Source: Spirochaetota bacterium
GTDB taxonomy: Bacteria; Spirochaetota; Spirochaetia; Treponematales; Breznakiellaceae
DNA length: 48,679 nucleotides
Assembly (NCBI GenBank): GCA_023406985.1
Contig: JAEXTK010000197.1
Span: 1 to 48,679 of the forward strand
Direction: 5' to 3'
In this document: piece by piece, positions 1 to 8,553 of the stretch
How positions within the stretch are numbered: position 1 is the first letter of the stretch
How the letters are laid out: every line of letters begins with the position of its first letter
Made by a program: the position numbers and the translations under genes
Notes under the pieces: model-generated
Told to the model about the DNA's origin: nothing
Seen by the model: only the letters and a program-made list of their open reading frames with translations
Database searches by the model: none

Positions 1-1620
1 GCTCCCGACGACCCCGCCGCCGCCGGAGGCGCCAGCGCCGGAAGCGCCGCCCGGCCCGCCCGAGGGCGGCTCGAAGAGGCCCTCGACCTTCTCCGCGCTC
101 ATGCCCGCCCCGTCGTCCCGGACTTCCAGGCGCACGAATTCCCCCTCCCGCCGGGCCGAGACCACGATGGTGCCGGAGGGGCGGCCGCGGAGGCCGTGGA
201 GGATGGCGTTCTCCACGAGGGGCTGGAGAAGCATGGTCGGGATGCCGGCGCGGGCGAGCGCGGGGTCCGCCTCCACCTGGTATTCGAAGGAATCGCCGAA
301 CCGGATCTTCATGATGTACACGTAGCTTTCCAGGTTCTTGAGCTCGTCCTCCAGGGCAAAGACGGTGTCGTCCGCTTGGAGGGTCTCCCGCATGATGCGG
401 GTGAGCGCGGTCGTCATCCGCTTGATGGAATCCACCTTCGCGATGGACGCCATCATGCCGATGGCGTTGAGGGTATTGCAGATGAAGTGCGGGTTGAGCT
501 GGAAGCGGAGCGCCTCGATCTCCGTCTTGGTCCGCTCCTTCTGCTCGGCGACGATCTGGCGCGTGAGGGAATCGATGCGGCCGACCATCACGTTGAACGC
601 CGAGCCGAGGGCGCGGAACTCGGCCGGCCCCTCCACGGTCGCGCGGACGGAGAAGTCGCCGTCCGACACCTTGCCCATCTGGGCGATCACCGACCGCAGG
701 GGGTTCACGATGTCGGAGAAGAAGGACTGCGTGTAGAAGACGAAGAGGAGGGTCACGAGGGCCAGGGCGAGGTAGACGTAGCGCATGATGAGGTCCACGT
801 TCCGCGTGAAGGTCCTGAGCGGGATGGCCTCCACGAACTTCCAGCCGACGCTCTCCATGCCCGACTCGATGACGAGGTACTTCCCGCCGAAGGCTTTCTT
901 CACGTCCGCGAAGGGCTTCCCGACGGCTGTCCGGTCCGCGCCCAGGATGACGGTCCCCGCGCGGTTGACGAGGTAGCCGCGATCCCCGCCCTCCCCCGCC
1001 GCGGCCAGGCGGTCCAGGAGGGGGATGCGGAAGGACACGAGGATCGAGGAGACGCTCGACTTCTTGGCGTCGGACGACCGCGGGCGCACGGCCATGGACA
1101 GGACGGGCGGCTTCTCCACCGCCCCCGGCAGCACGGAGACGTCGTCCAGGCACCACACCTCGCCCGCCGGGCGCTCCGGATCGGAGGACAGCCGCCGCGC
1201 CAGGTCGAAGTCCACTGCGGTGGTGGGATAGTTCGAATATTGGAAGTGGGTGCCGTCGGGGAAGAAGAGGAAGACGGACCCGATGCGGCTCGTGATGCGG
1301 AAGAACCACGACACGCTCGTCTCTATGCCCTTGGCCGCCGCGTAGCGCGTCTCCGCGTCGGTCGCCCCCGTGTACGACCGCGCGTGCTCCAGCAGCACGG
1401 CGTCGTTCATGAGGGCCGAGGTGAACAGGGCGAAGGACATGGCCTCCGTATCCAGGCTCTGCGCCGTCCGCGCCGCCGCCTCCGTGGTCCGCTCCCGCGC
1501 GATCCGCACGGCCTCTTCCCTGAACAGGAACGAGAGCACGAGTATGACCGCCGCCACCGGAATCGCGACGAGCAGGAAGAACGCGGCCATGTGCTTGCGT
1601 ACCAGCGTGGCGCCAAACAT
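1..1620 (-). CDS. Sensor histidine kinase, YesM/LytS (His_kinase) type, 3' end cut by window edge
   Basis: The reading frame starts at ATG 1620 and stays open for 540 codons to the left edge, so the C-terminus is missing. There is a membrane segment at about residues 10-30, a long extracytoplasmic sensor region (Cache-like) to about 272, a second membrane segment at about 274-296 and a HAMP linker. The His_kinase signature QLNPHFICNTLN follows, with phospho-acceptor His378. The ATP-binding part shows an N-box (LVENAILHG) and a DDGAGM G-box before the edge. Kinases of this family usually signal with an AraC-type response regulator and often control sugar-transport genes. No partner lies in the window; it may be just left of it. 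Function as a kinase is clear; the ligand is unknown. Confidence 0.9.
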   Translation of the reverse strand, partial: MFGATLVRKHMAAFFLLVAIPVAAVILVLSFLFREEAVRIARERTTEAAARTAQSLDTEAMSFALFTSALMNDAVLLEHARSYTGATDAETRYAAAKGIETSVSWFFRITSRIGSVFLFFPDGTHFQYSNYPTTAVDFDLARRLSSDPERPAGEVWCLDDVSVLPGAVEKPPVLSMAVRPRSSDAKKSSVSSILVSFRIPLLDRLAAAGEGGDRGYLVNRAGTVILGADRTAVGKPFADVKKAFGGKYLVIESGMESVGWKFVEAIPLRTFTRNVDLIMRYVYLALALVTLLFVFYTQSFFSDIVNPLRSVIAQMGKVSDGDFSVRATVEGPAEFRALGSAFNVMVGRIDSLTRQIVAEQKERTKTEIEALRFQLNPHFICNTLNAIGMMASIAKVDSIKRMTTALTRIMRETLQADDTVFALEDELKNLESYVYIMKIRFGDSFEYQVEADPALARAGIPTMLLQPLVENAILHGLRGRPSGTIVVSARREGEFVRLEVRDDGAGMSAEKVEGLFEPPSGGPGGASGAGASGGGGVVGS

Positions 1621-1672
1621 TGACGACAGGATAGGGCCTGGACCTGCGATCGGTCAATGCTCGGGGCTATCA

Positions 1673-1708
1673 GGGGGAGGGGAGGACGTGCAGGGGGAGG
1701 GAGGGAGG
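1673..1708 (+). other. G-quadruplex-prone G-run cluster
   Basis: Five runs of three or more G (1673-1677, 1679-1682, 1693-1697, 1699-1701, 1703-1705) are separated mostly by single A residues, with one 10-nt loop. This fits a four-run G-quadruplex pattern on the + strand. It sits upstream of the kinase gene, which is transcribed leftwards. A role in regulation is speculation. Confidence 0.4.
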
Positions 1709-1798
1709 AAAAGGTAGAGAAGGAGGAGGAAAGGGAGGCTCTTGGGAAAGCGAAGGGGGGAACGGAGCCGGGGGAGGGCGTGGCGGCTTTGCGTCGTT

Positions 1799-1904
1799 GC
1801 GTGAGGAATAAGAAGGGGCGTGCCCCTCGCTGCGCTCGGGTCGGGCCCTCTGCGAGTAGTCCTCGTCCTTCGGACTGCGGGCTACTCGCGGCGGTCCCTC
1901 ACGC
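1799..1904. repeat. 106-bp nested inverted-repeat element (dispersed-repeat candidate)
   Basis: The outer arms GCGTGAGG (1799-1806) and CCTCACGC (1897-1904) are perfectly complementary. Inside are GGGGC/GCCCC (1815-1819/1822-1826) and GCGAGTAG/CTACTCGC (1852-1859/1882-1889), the latter enclosing GTCC-TTC-GGAC. The reverse strand would translate to an ERSEG-rich peptide, a typical mis-annotation of dispersed GC-rich repeats. The layout suggests a MITE-like or REP-like element that folds as single-stranded DNA. No target duplication or transposase was found, and the canonical integron attC boxes are absent. Confidence 0.5.
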
Positions 1905-2103
1905 GGGCGGGGACGTGATAGCTAAACGGGTGAGGCGCGGAAATCAACCTTCTCAATAGGATATTTTTTTCGGCGTCGATCCTCATCGACTCTCATAGAT
2001 TCATATCGGATATTGCCGACTCCTAACTACTCGGTTAGTATGATGTGGATTCTTATGAAGCACCGAATGAGGTCCTCATGGTGCGATCTTGCAAGGACTT
2101 ACA

Positions 2104-2310
2104 ATGGCTGAACCCTGGGTTTCTGTGGATGAAGTCTCGAGCCACCTCGGCGTAGCCAAGGACTCGGTATACCGCTGGATTGAGCAGAAGGCTCTGCCGG
2201 CTCACCGGGTCGGCAGGCTTTGGAAGTTCAAGCTATCGGAGATCGACGAATGGGTCCGCGTCGGTGGAGCTGGCCAGGACGAACCTGACCAGGGCAAGGG
2301 GAAGCGCTGA
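2104..2310 (+). CDS. Small excisionase-type helix-turn-helix protein leading the type I RM operon
   Basis: A 68-residue protein with a MerR/excisionase-like winged HTH (HTH_17). The segments VDEVSSHLGVAKDSVYRWI and LPAHRVGRLWKF are the recognition-helix and wing signatures, followed by a short charged tail. The start was set at ATG 2104 because AAGGA (2093-2097) lies six bases upstream; an in-frame TTG at 2089 would place that Shine-Dalgarno inside the gene. The stop overlaps the hsdM start (TGATG, 2308-2312), so the two are translationally coupled. Such small HTH proteins often head type I RM operons. It probably binds DNA, perhaps as a local controller, but that is inferred from position. 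Confidence 0.85.
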   Translation: MAEPWVSVDEVSSHLGVAKDSVYRWIEQKALPAHRVGRLWKFKLSEIDEWVRVGGAGQDEPDQGKGKR

Positions 2311-4742
2311 TGGCTATCAAGAAATCCGACCTCTATTCTTCTATTTGGGCTTCATGTGATGAGCTGCGTGGGGGTATGGATGCCAGCCAGTACAAGGATT
2401 ACGTACTGTTCATGCTGTTCATCAAGTACATCACCGACAAGTACGGCAACAGCAACGATTTTGCCCCGCCCGTCATAATACCTAAGGGTGCGAGCTTCAG
2501 GGATATGATAGCCCTGAAGGGCAAGAGCGACATAGGCGACAAGATCAACACCCAGATCATTCAGCCGTTGATTGACGCCAACGCACGACTAGCCCGTAGC
2601 GACTTCCCCGACTTCAATGATCCGAACAAGCTCGGGGAAGGTCAGGCGATGGTCGATCGCCTAACTCGCTTGATCGGCATCTTCGAGAAGCCGGAGCTCG
2701 ATTTCTCGCAGAATCAAGCCGACCAAGATGACCTCCTCGGTGATGCTTACGAGTACTTGATGCGTCACTTCGCCACCGAGAGCGGAAAGAGCAAGGGGCA
2801 GTTCTATACCCCCGCCGAAGTGAGCCGCATCATCGCCCAGGTTATCGGAATCTCGCCGCGGAATACCAAGGCGGCGACCACCGCGTACGATCCCACCTGC
2901 GGGTCCGGATCGCTGCTGCTCAAGGTAGCCGCGCAGGCGGGAAAGCGCATCACGCTCGAAGGGCAAGAGATGGATGTGACCACCGCTGGTCTTGCCCGTA
3001 TGAACATGATCCTGCACGATTTCCCTACGGCGAACATACAGCAAGGCAATACACTCGCCGCGCCTAAGTTCAAAGAAGGGGAGGGCCTGCGCACCTACGA
3101 CTATGTGGTCGCCAATCCACCCTTCTCGGTGAAAACCTGGAGCGTGGGCCTCACTTTGGGCGAGAGCGGCAAGGGAGACCCCTACCAGCGTTTCTCCTGG
3201 GGCCTGCCGCCCGCCAAGCAGGGCGACTATGCCTTCCTGCTTCATATCATTCGCTCGATGAAAGGTTCGGGCAAGGGCGCCTGCATCCTGCCGCATGGCG
3301 TGCTTTTTCGCGGCAACGCCGAGGCAACCATTCGTCAACAGCTTGTGCGCTCCGGCATCCTCAAGGGAATCATCGGTCTGCCCGCCAACCTTTTCTACGG
3401 TACCGGTATCCCCGCCTGCATCTTGGTGCTCGACAAAGAAAACGCCGCCGCCCGCAAGGGCGTGTTCATGATCGACGCAAGCAAGGGTTTCATCAAGGAT
3501 GGGAACAAGAATCGGCTGCGCGAGCAGGATATCCACCGCATCGTGGATACATTCTCCAAGCTGGCCGATGTGCCCCGTTATGCACGCCTTGTACCCTTGG
3601 ACGAGATTGCCGACCCGAAGAACGACTACAATCTTAACCTGCCGCGCTACATCGATAGCACGGAGCCGGAGGACCTGCAGGACATCGATGGTCATTTGCG
3701 CGGCGGCATTCCGCAGCGCGATCTCGACGCCCTTGGCGACTACTGGCAGGTGCTGCCCGCAGTGCGCAACGCGCTCTTCAAATCCGCTGGGCGCTCCGGT
3801 TACGGCGCACTAAAGCTTCCGATTGCCAAAGTAAAGTCGGCAATCCTAAGCCACTCCGAATTCTCTGCGTTCAAGGAGATGGCCGAGAAGCAATTCGATC
3901 TCTGGCGCAACAAGGCAAGGAAGCATCTTGCTTCCTTTGATAAAGACGCACCTCCCAAAGCTCTCATCGCGACTATCGCGGAGGACTTGCTCGTCACCTT
4001 CCGGGAAGTACCGTTGCTCGACGCCTACGATGTCTACCAGCATCTGATGGACTACTGGGCCTTAACCATGCAGGATGACGCCTATCTCATCGCCGCCGAG
4101 GGGTGGATAGCGAAGACAGCGCGTATCGTCGAAATCGACAAGAAGGGCAAGGCTAAGGATAAAGGCTGGACCTGTGACCTCATCCCGAAGTCATATATCA
4201 TCGCGCGCTACTTCTCTAAGGAACAGGCCGCACTTGACGCTACGCAGTCCGAGCTGGAAGCAACCACCGCTAGTATCGCGGAATTGGAAGAGGAGCATGG
4301 GGGCGAAGAAGATGCACTCGGCGCGCTGGATAAGATAGCAAAGGTCGAGGTCAAGGAGCGTTTGAAGGAGATCAAGGGCGACAAGGAAGCGAAGGCCGAG
4401 GCTGCGGTACTCAAGCGCTGGCTGGAACTTTCCGAGAAAGAAACGGTCTTGAAGCGAACTCTTAAGGAACAAGATGCAGCGCTTGACAAGCTGGCGTATG
4501 AGAAATACCCGAAGCTCAGCGAGGTCGAGGTACAGAAGCTTGTCATCGACGACAAATGGATGGCGCAGCTCGTCGGAAATCTGAAGAAAGAGCTGGATCG
4601 CGTGTCGCAAACCCTCACCGGCCGTATTCGCGAGCTGGCCGAACGGTATGCTACCCCGCTTCCGACGCTGGTGGATGAGTTGGCGACGCTCGCCGCACGG
4701 GTAGACGAGCACCTCGCGAAGATGGGGGCGTCATGGAAGTGA
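2310..4742 (+). CDS. hsdM: Type I restriction-modification methyltransferase subunit HsdM (N6-adenine)
   Basis: The 810-residue protein begins with the HsdM N-terminal helical domain. The SAM-binding motif I is DPTCGSGS (about residue 194) and the catalytic motif IV is NPPF (about 268), typical of N6-adenine methyltransferases. It is longer than the common 500-residue HsdM. The C-terminal 300 residues hold a charged, coiled-coil-rich extension found in one HsdM subfamily. With HsdS it forms the modification enzyme; with HsdR it forms the restriction complex. It overlaps the HTH gene by one base and hsdS by ten. GC content is clearly below that of the flanking chromosome, in line with horizontal transfer. 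Confidence 0.95.
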   Translation: MAIKKSDLYSSIWASCDELRGGMDASQYKDYVLFMLFIKYITDKYGNSNDFAPPVIIPKGASFRDMIALKGKSDIGDKINTQIIQPLIDANARLARSDFPDFNDPNKLGEGQAMVDRLTRLIGIFEKPELDFSQNQADQDDLLGDAYEYLMRHFATESGKSKGQFYTPAEVSRIIAQVIGISPRNTKAATTAYDPTCGSGSLLLKVAAQAGKRITLEGQEMDVTTAGLARMNMILHDFPTANIQQGNTLAAPKFKEGEGLRTYDYVVANPPFSVKTWSVGLTLGESGKGDPYQRFSWGLPPAKQGDYAFLLHIIRSMKGSGKGACILPHGVLFRGNAEATIRQQLVRSGILKGIIGLPANLFYGTGIPACILVLDKENAAARKGVFMIDASKGFIKDGNKNRLREQDIHRIVDTFSKLADVPRYARLVPLDEIADPKNDYNLNLPRYIDSTEPEDLQDIDGHLRGGIPQRDLDALGDYWQVLPAVRNALFKSAGRSGYGALKLPIAKVKSAILSHSEFSAFKEMAEKQFDLWRNKARKHLASFDKDAPPKALIATIAEDLLVTFREVPLLDAYDVYQHLMDYWALTMQDDAYLIAAEGWIAKTARIVEIDKKGKAKDKGWTCDLIPKSYIIARYFSKEQAALDATQSELEATTASIAELEEEHGGEEDALGALDKIAKVEVKERLKEIKGDKEAKAEAAVLKRWLELSEKETVLKRTLKEQDAALDKLAYEKYPKLSEVEVQKLVIDDKWMAQLVGNLKKELDRVSQTLTGRIRELAERYATPLPTLVDELATLAARVDEHLAKMGASWK

Positions 4743-6607
4743 AGCCCGGCTACAAAGAGACGGAAGTGGGGGTTATTCCAGAGGACTGGGAAGTAGAGTC
4801 GCTCGGGCAACTCTTCTCTTTCTCAAACGGTGTCAATGCGGATCGGGGAGCCTATGGCCAGGGGTTTCGCTTTGTTAACGTACTGGAGCCGATCACATAC
4901 TCACACCTCCATGGCCCAGAGATCACTGGTCGAGTGACACTTCCTGACTCAGTGGCAACAACCTATGCCGTCAAGAGAGGTGACGTTCTCTTCAATCGTA
5001 CATCAGAGACTGATACTGAACTTGGTCTGGCTGCGACATATCTAGGGACGGAGCAAATCGTTTTCGGAGGCTTTGTGATCCGGGGGCGACCAGTAGATGA
5101 ACGATTTGATCCAGTATATTCCGGGTACGCTTTGCGATCACCAGCAATTCGCTTACAGATCATCCCCATGGGGCAAGGAGCGATCCGCGCGAACATAGGT
5201 CAACAGAATCTAAAGCAAGTAATTGCTCCGATCCCGCCTAGACCTGAACAAGTGGCCATCGCTTCGGCCTTAAGCGATGTGGATGCACTTCTAGCAGGAC
5301 TGGACCGTCTCATCGCAAAGAAGCGAGATCTCAAGCAAGCCGCCATACAGCAACTCCTTACGGGCAAGACGCGCCTGTCTGGATTTCATGGCGAGTGGGA
5401 AGTGAAGAGTTTGGGGGAGATCGGTACATTCCTGAAAGGAAGCGGTGTCAAAAAAGATCAGGCCCGGAGTGGACACTTGCCCTGTATCCGTTATGGTGAG
5501 ATCTACACACATCACAATGACTACATCAGGTCTTTTACTTCATGGATATCGCCAGAGATTGCGGCTACAGCGACTAGATTGAAGCAGGGCGATCTCTTGT
5601 TTGCTGGTTCTGGCGAAACTAAGGAGGAGATTGGTAAGTGTGTGGCGGTCATCGAGGACTGCGAAGCGTATGCCGGTGGTGACATCGTGATCCTACGCCT
5701 CATTGATGCTCATCCTATGTTTATGGGCTATTACTGCAATACCACACTAATCAATGCTCAGAAATCAAGCAAGGGACAGGGTGATGCTGTTGTACACATC
5801 AGCGCAGCGGCACTTGCCAGCATTCAAGTAACACTCCCGCCGCGCTCTGAACAAGTCACCATCGCCGCGGTCCTCTCCGACATGGATGCCGAGATTAACG
5901 CCCTCGAAGCTCGCCGTGACAAGACCCGAGCCCTCAAACAAGCGATGATGCAGGAGCTGCTCACCGGAAATATCCGACTGGTCCAACCAGCCGTGACGGC
6001 GAAAGTTGAAACACAAGATGGGACGCGCACGAATATCCACTTCAAGCGTAGTGTGCTTGCTGCTGAGATTATTTCTCAGCTACACAACGAGCCAACCTTT
6101 GGTCACGTAAAGCTCGAGAAGATGATCTTCCTAGTTGAACATCTGTGCGAGGTCGATACAGGGTCGACCTACCATCGACATGCCGCGGGACCCTATGATG
6201 GCAAGGCCTTGCGCTCCATAGACAGCCAGATCAAGAAGCAGAGATGGTTTAGGGCAGAATACCAGGGCAAGGGCTTTCGATATATACCGATGGATCGAAC
6301 CGGAGATCACGCGCAATACTTTGAGCGATACTTCTCTGCCATACGCGAGCAATTCAATGGAATAATCGCCAAGTTCAGGACATTCAACACGGAGCGTTGC
6401 GAAATCGTTGCTACGCTCTATAGTGCTTGGGATGACTTAATTCGACAGGGCAAGGCAGTCTCGGATGACGCGATCCTGATCGAAGTACTGGAAAGATGGC
6501 ATGAATCCAAACAGCGCATTCCCAAGGATCGTTGGTTGAAGGCCCTCGATTGGATGCGGGATAACCGCCTGGTACCTCGCGGAGGCGATCATACCTATGT
6601 CAAATAA
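4733..6607 (+). CDS. hsdS: Type I RM specificity subunit HsdS with an extra C-terminal domain
   Basis: The first 420 residues have the standard HsdS plan. A first target-recognition domain opens with YKETEVGVIPEDWEV. A conserved helix follows (PEQVAIASALSDVDALLAGL ... LKQAAIQQLLTGKTRL). The second recognition domain then comes, and a second copy of that helix ends near residue 420. About 190 further residues follow (440-624) that HsdS normally lacks. They contain HVKLEKMIFLVEHLCEVD, then AAGPYDGKALRSIDSQIKK and KQRWFRAEY, an arrangement resembling the Panacea/SocA-like (DUF4065) fold. The gene is lower in GC than its neighbours and overlaps hsdM by ten bases. The role of the tail is not known; the Panacea comparison is from pattern only. 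Confidence 0.9.
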   Translation: MEVKPGYKETEVGVIPEDWEVESLGQLFSFSNGVNADRGAYGQGFRFVNVLEPITYSHLHGPEITGRVTLPDSVATTYAVKRGDVLFNRTSETDTELGLAATYLGTEQIVFGGFVIRGRPVDERFDPVYSGYALRSPAIRLQIIPMGQGAIRANIGQQNLKQVIAPIPPRPEQVAIASALSDVDALLAGLDRLIAKKRDLKQAAIQQLLTGKTRLSGFHGEWEVKSLGEIGTFLKGSGVKKDQARSGHLPCIRYGEIYTHHNDYIRSFTSWISPEIAATATRLKQGDLLFAGSGETKEEIGKCVAVIEDCEAYAGGDIVILRLIDAHPMFMGYYCNTTLINAQKSSKGQGDAVVHISAAALASIQVTLPPRSEQVTIAAVLSDMDAEINALEARRDKTRALKQAMMQELLTGNIRLVQPAVTAKVETQDGTRTNIHFKRSVLAAEIISQLHNEPTFGHVKLEKMIFLVEHLCEVDTGSTYHRHAAGPYDGKALRSIDSQIKKQRWFRAEYQGKGFRYIPMDRTGDHAQYFERYFSAIREQFNGIIAKFRTFNTERCEIVATLYSAWDDLIRQGKAVSDDAILIEVLERWHESKQRIPKDRWLKALDWMRDNRLVPRGGDHTYVK

Positions 6608-6664
6608 CACGTACATGCATTCCGCTGAGAAGATGATGAAGCCGATACTCCTAAGGGGGCTCCC

Positions 6665-7846
6665 ATGATAAAGACACTGCATATACAAGGTTTCAAATCC
6701 ATAAGCAATCAGGCTCTGGAATTGGGACGCGTGAACTGCCTGATCGGGGCGAACGGTGTCGGAAAGAGCAACGTCCTTGAAGCATTGGGAGTCCTTAGCG
6801 CGGCGGCGAACGGGGTCGTCGATGACGAAAGTCTTTTAAGGCGTGGAGTCAGGGCAGGCCTGCCGCGTATGTACAAGAGTTCTTTCGCCACGGAGAAGAC
6901 TCCTGTTCACATTGCTCTGAGCGCCGAGGGGACTCGTGGCGAGCTGTATCGTGTGTCCCTGCTTAATCCTCTTGAGTCCCCTGAACCGGCTTGGTCCTAT
7001 AAGACGGAACTCCTTCGGGATGGGAATGAAGACATTGTATCGGATGGGATACGTAACAAGAAGAACTTGAACCCAAAGGCGGGCTTAGCGGCGCTTCGGA
7101 AGGTGGAGATTTCACCGGAGAATCCTGCAGCCGCACTTATGGCACGGCTCCAGGAATATGCGATTTATTGCCCGAACACACCAATACTGCGTGGTGTCGC
7201 CCAGGACCTGCAATCACGCAGCCCTGTCGGGCTGAATGGCGGATCGCTTGCCGACGGCTTCGCGGAACTACGGAAAGCATTCCGGGACACCGAAGAGCTG
7301 ACCCCGTACGATCAGCTCCTGGAACTCATCGACTGGGTTTCGGACATCCAGACAACCAGCCAAGGGATCAACCTGCTCTCTCCCAAAGTTCCTCGAACGA
7401 AGCTCATGCTTAAGTTCACAGACCGCTTCATGAATGCGAGTCGCAACGAACTTACCGCCTACGATGCGAGCGAAGGTGCCTTGTATATCATCTTCTGCGC
7501 GGTTCTATGCCTGTTACCCATCTCTCCGCGCCTCTTCGCTGTGGACAACCTCGATCAGGCACTCAATCCACGCTTAGTGACTGGCCTAGTCTCCCGATTG
7601 TCTCCTTGGCTCAAGCAGAACGGCCCTGACCGTCAAATCATCTTCACTGCCCACAATCCTGCGGTTCTCGATGGACTCGACATCGCCGATCCCGATGTTC
7701 GCCTTTTCGCGGTGGAGCGAAACAGCGAGGGAATGACGACCATTCGCCGCGTCGAGCTTAGTCCTGACTTGCTCGCGAAGAACAAGGACTATCCACTGTC
7801 ACGTCTGTGGATGATGGGGACTTTGGGAGCCGTCCCGAATGTCTGA
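6665..7846 (+). CDS. AAA/RecF-like ATPase (AAA_21/OLD-like), partner of the following TOPRIM-like gene
   Basis: A 393-residue SMC/RecF-type ATPase. The N-terminus IQGFKSISN leads to a Walker A GANGVGKS (residues 28-35). Late in the protein come the signature region YDASEGAL, a Walker B-like stretch FAVDNLDQALNPR and an H-loop TAHNPAVLDGLD. The usual Walker B DE pair is DN here. This wording may be a family hallmark of RM-linked ATPases, not a defect. It overlaps the next gene by eight bases (7839-7846), so the two are probably made together. Paired ATPase + TOPRIM genes are known from PARIS, OLD/Gabija and Rlo/AbiL-type defence loci. Function here is inferred from that analogy. Confidence 0.85.
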   Translation: MIKTLHIQGFKSISNQALELGRVNCLIGANGVGKSNVLEALGVLSAAANGVVDDESLLRRGVRAGLPRMYKSSFATEKTPVHIALSAEGTRGELYRVSLLNPLESPEPAWSYKTELLRDGNEDIVSDGIRNKKNLNPKAGLAALRKVEISPENPAAALMARLQEYAIYCPNTPILRGVAQDLQSRSPVGLNGGSLADGFAELRKAFRDTEELTPYDQLLELIDWVSDIQTTSQGINLLSPKVPRTKLMLKFTDRFMNASRNELTAYDASEGALYIIFCAVLCLLPISPRLFAVDNLDQALNPRLVTGLVSRLSPWLKQNGPDRQIIFTAHNPAVLDGLDIADPDVRLFAVERNSEGMTTIRRVELSPDLLAKNKDYPLSRLWMMGTLGAVPNV

Positions 7847-8540
7847 GCTGCGCATCGCCCTGGTGGCGGAGGGCAAAACAGACTACGAAGTCATCAACGC
7901 CGCCCTTCGGGCGATACTCAGTCGCTCCTTCGTGCTCACCATGCTCCAGCCAGAGGCCACGAGGCCAGAATTCGGCGGCGGTTGGGGCGGGGTCCTCAAG
8001 TGGTGCCGCCAGGCGGCAACATCCGGCTGCGCGTCCCTTGATAGTTACCCGCCAGTGTCTGGCTTCGATCTCGTGATCATTCATGCCGATGCAGACGTTG
8101 CATCGGATAGATATTCCGCTTGTGGTTGCGAGGTTGAAGAAATAGCGGCTAGCGTAGGCTGGAACGCATTGCCCTGTGCCCAACCTTGTCCACCGCCCTT
8201 ACCTACCGTTGAACTCCTTGAGCAAACAATTGCAGGATGGTTGGGAGAAATAGCTGTTGGCACAAGAACGATATTCTGTATTCCCTCGAAATCGACTGGT
8301 GCGTGGCTCGCAGCCGCCTGCTTCCCGTCTACTCATACGATATTGCAAGGCGGAGAATGCGACCTGAATCTTGAGGATAGACTATCTAAGCTAAAGATCG
8401 GCGAACGAATCAAGAAGACGACGATGCAGTACCGCGAGAAGGCTCCGCTGGTGAGATATAATTGGTCCAAGGTTAAGGCCGAGTGCTCGATCGCCGGACG
8501 GTTCGAATCGCTCGTTCTATCCATTATCCCAGGTAATTAA
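7839..8540 (+). CDS. DUF4276-like / TOPRIM-related putative nuclease
   Basis: A 233-residue protein. Motif VAEGKTDYEVI near the N-terminus supplies the acidic E of a TOPRIM site, DLVIIHADADVASD supplies the DxD pair, and IPSKSTGAWLAAA resembles the conserved C-terminal motif of DUF4276 proteins. No membrane or signal segment is visible. It follows the ATPase gene with an eight-base overlap and precedes hsdR by 13 bases. In related pairs (for example AriA-AriB of PARIS) the ATPase restrains a TOPRIM nuclease that is released on phage sensing. The same division of labour is plausible here but not shown. Confidence 0.7.
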   Translation: MSELRIALVAEGKTDYEVINAALRAILSRSFVLTMLQPEATRPEFGGGWGGVLKWCRQAATSGCASLDSYPPVSGFDLVIIHADADVASDRYSACGCEVEEIAASVGWNALPCAQPCPPPLPTVELLEQTIAGWLGEIAVGTRTIFCIPSKSTGAWLAAACFPSTHTILQGGECDLNLEDRLSKLKIGERIKKTTMQYREKAPLVRYNWSKVKAECSIAGRFESLVLSIIPGN

Positions 8541-8553
8541 AAGGGAGGCGCCT

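Larger units (their letters stand above)
1621..2103. other. Intergenic stretch: polypurine/G-run tract, structured repeat, AT-rich leader
   Basis: No gene is supported here. From about 1660 to 1780 the + strand is strongly purine-rich with several runs of three to five G. From 1799 to 1904 there is a nested inverted-repeat element (listed separately). From about 1945 the base composition drops to AT-rich and stays lower through the restriction-modification operon, so the island border is probably between 1905 and 1950. The promoter of the defence operon should lie in 1950-2090, but I cannot assign convincing -35/-10 boxes. Confidence 0.6.

Noticed and set aside
196..1623. Long open frame on the + strand over the first gene
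   Set aside because: It is antisense to an intact histidine kinase and its product is Arg/Gly/Glu-rich low-complexity sequence without any motif, typical of an antisense shadow in GC-rich DNA.
1799..1904. Integron attC site
   Set aside because: Size and folding are similar, but the conserved RYYYAAC/GTTRRRY end boxes are absent and there is no integrase.
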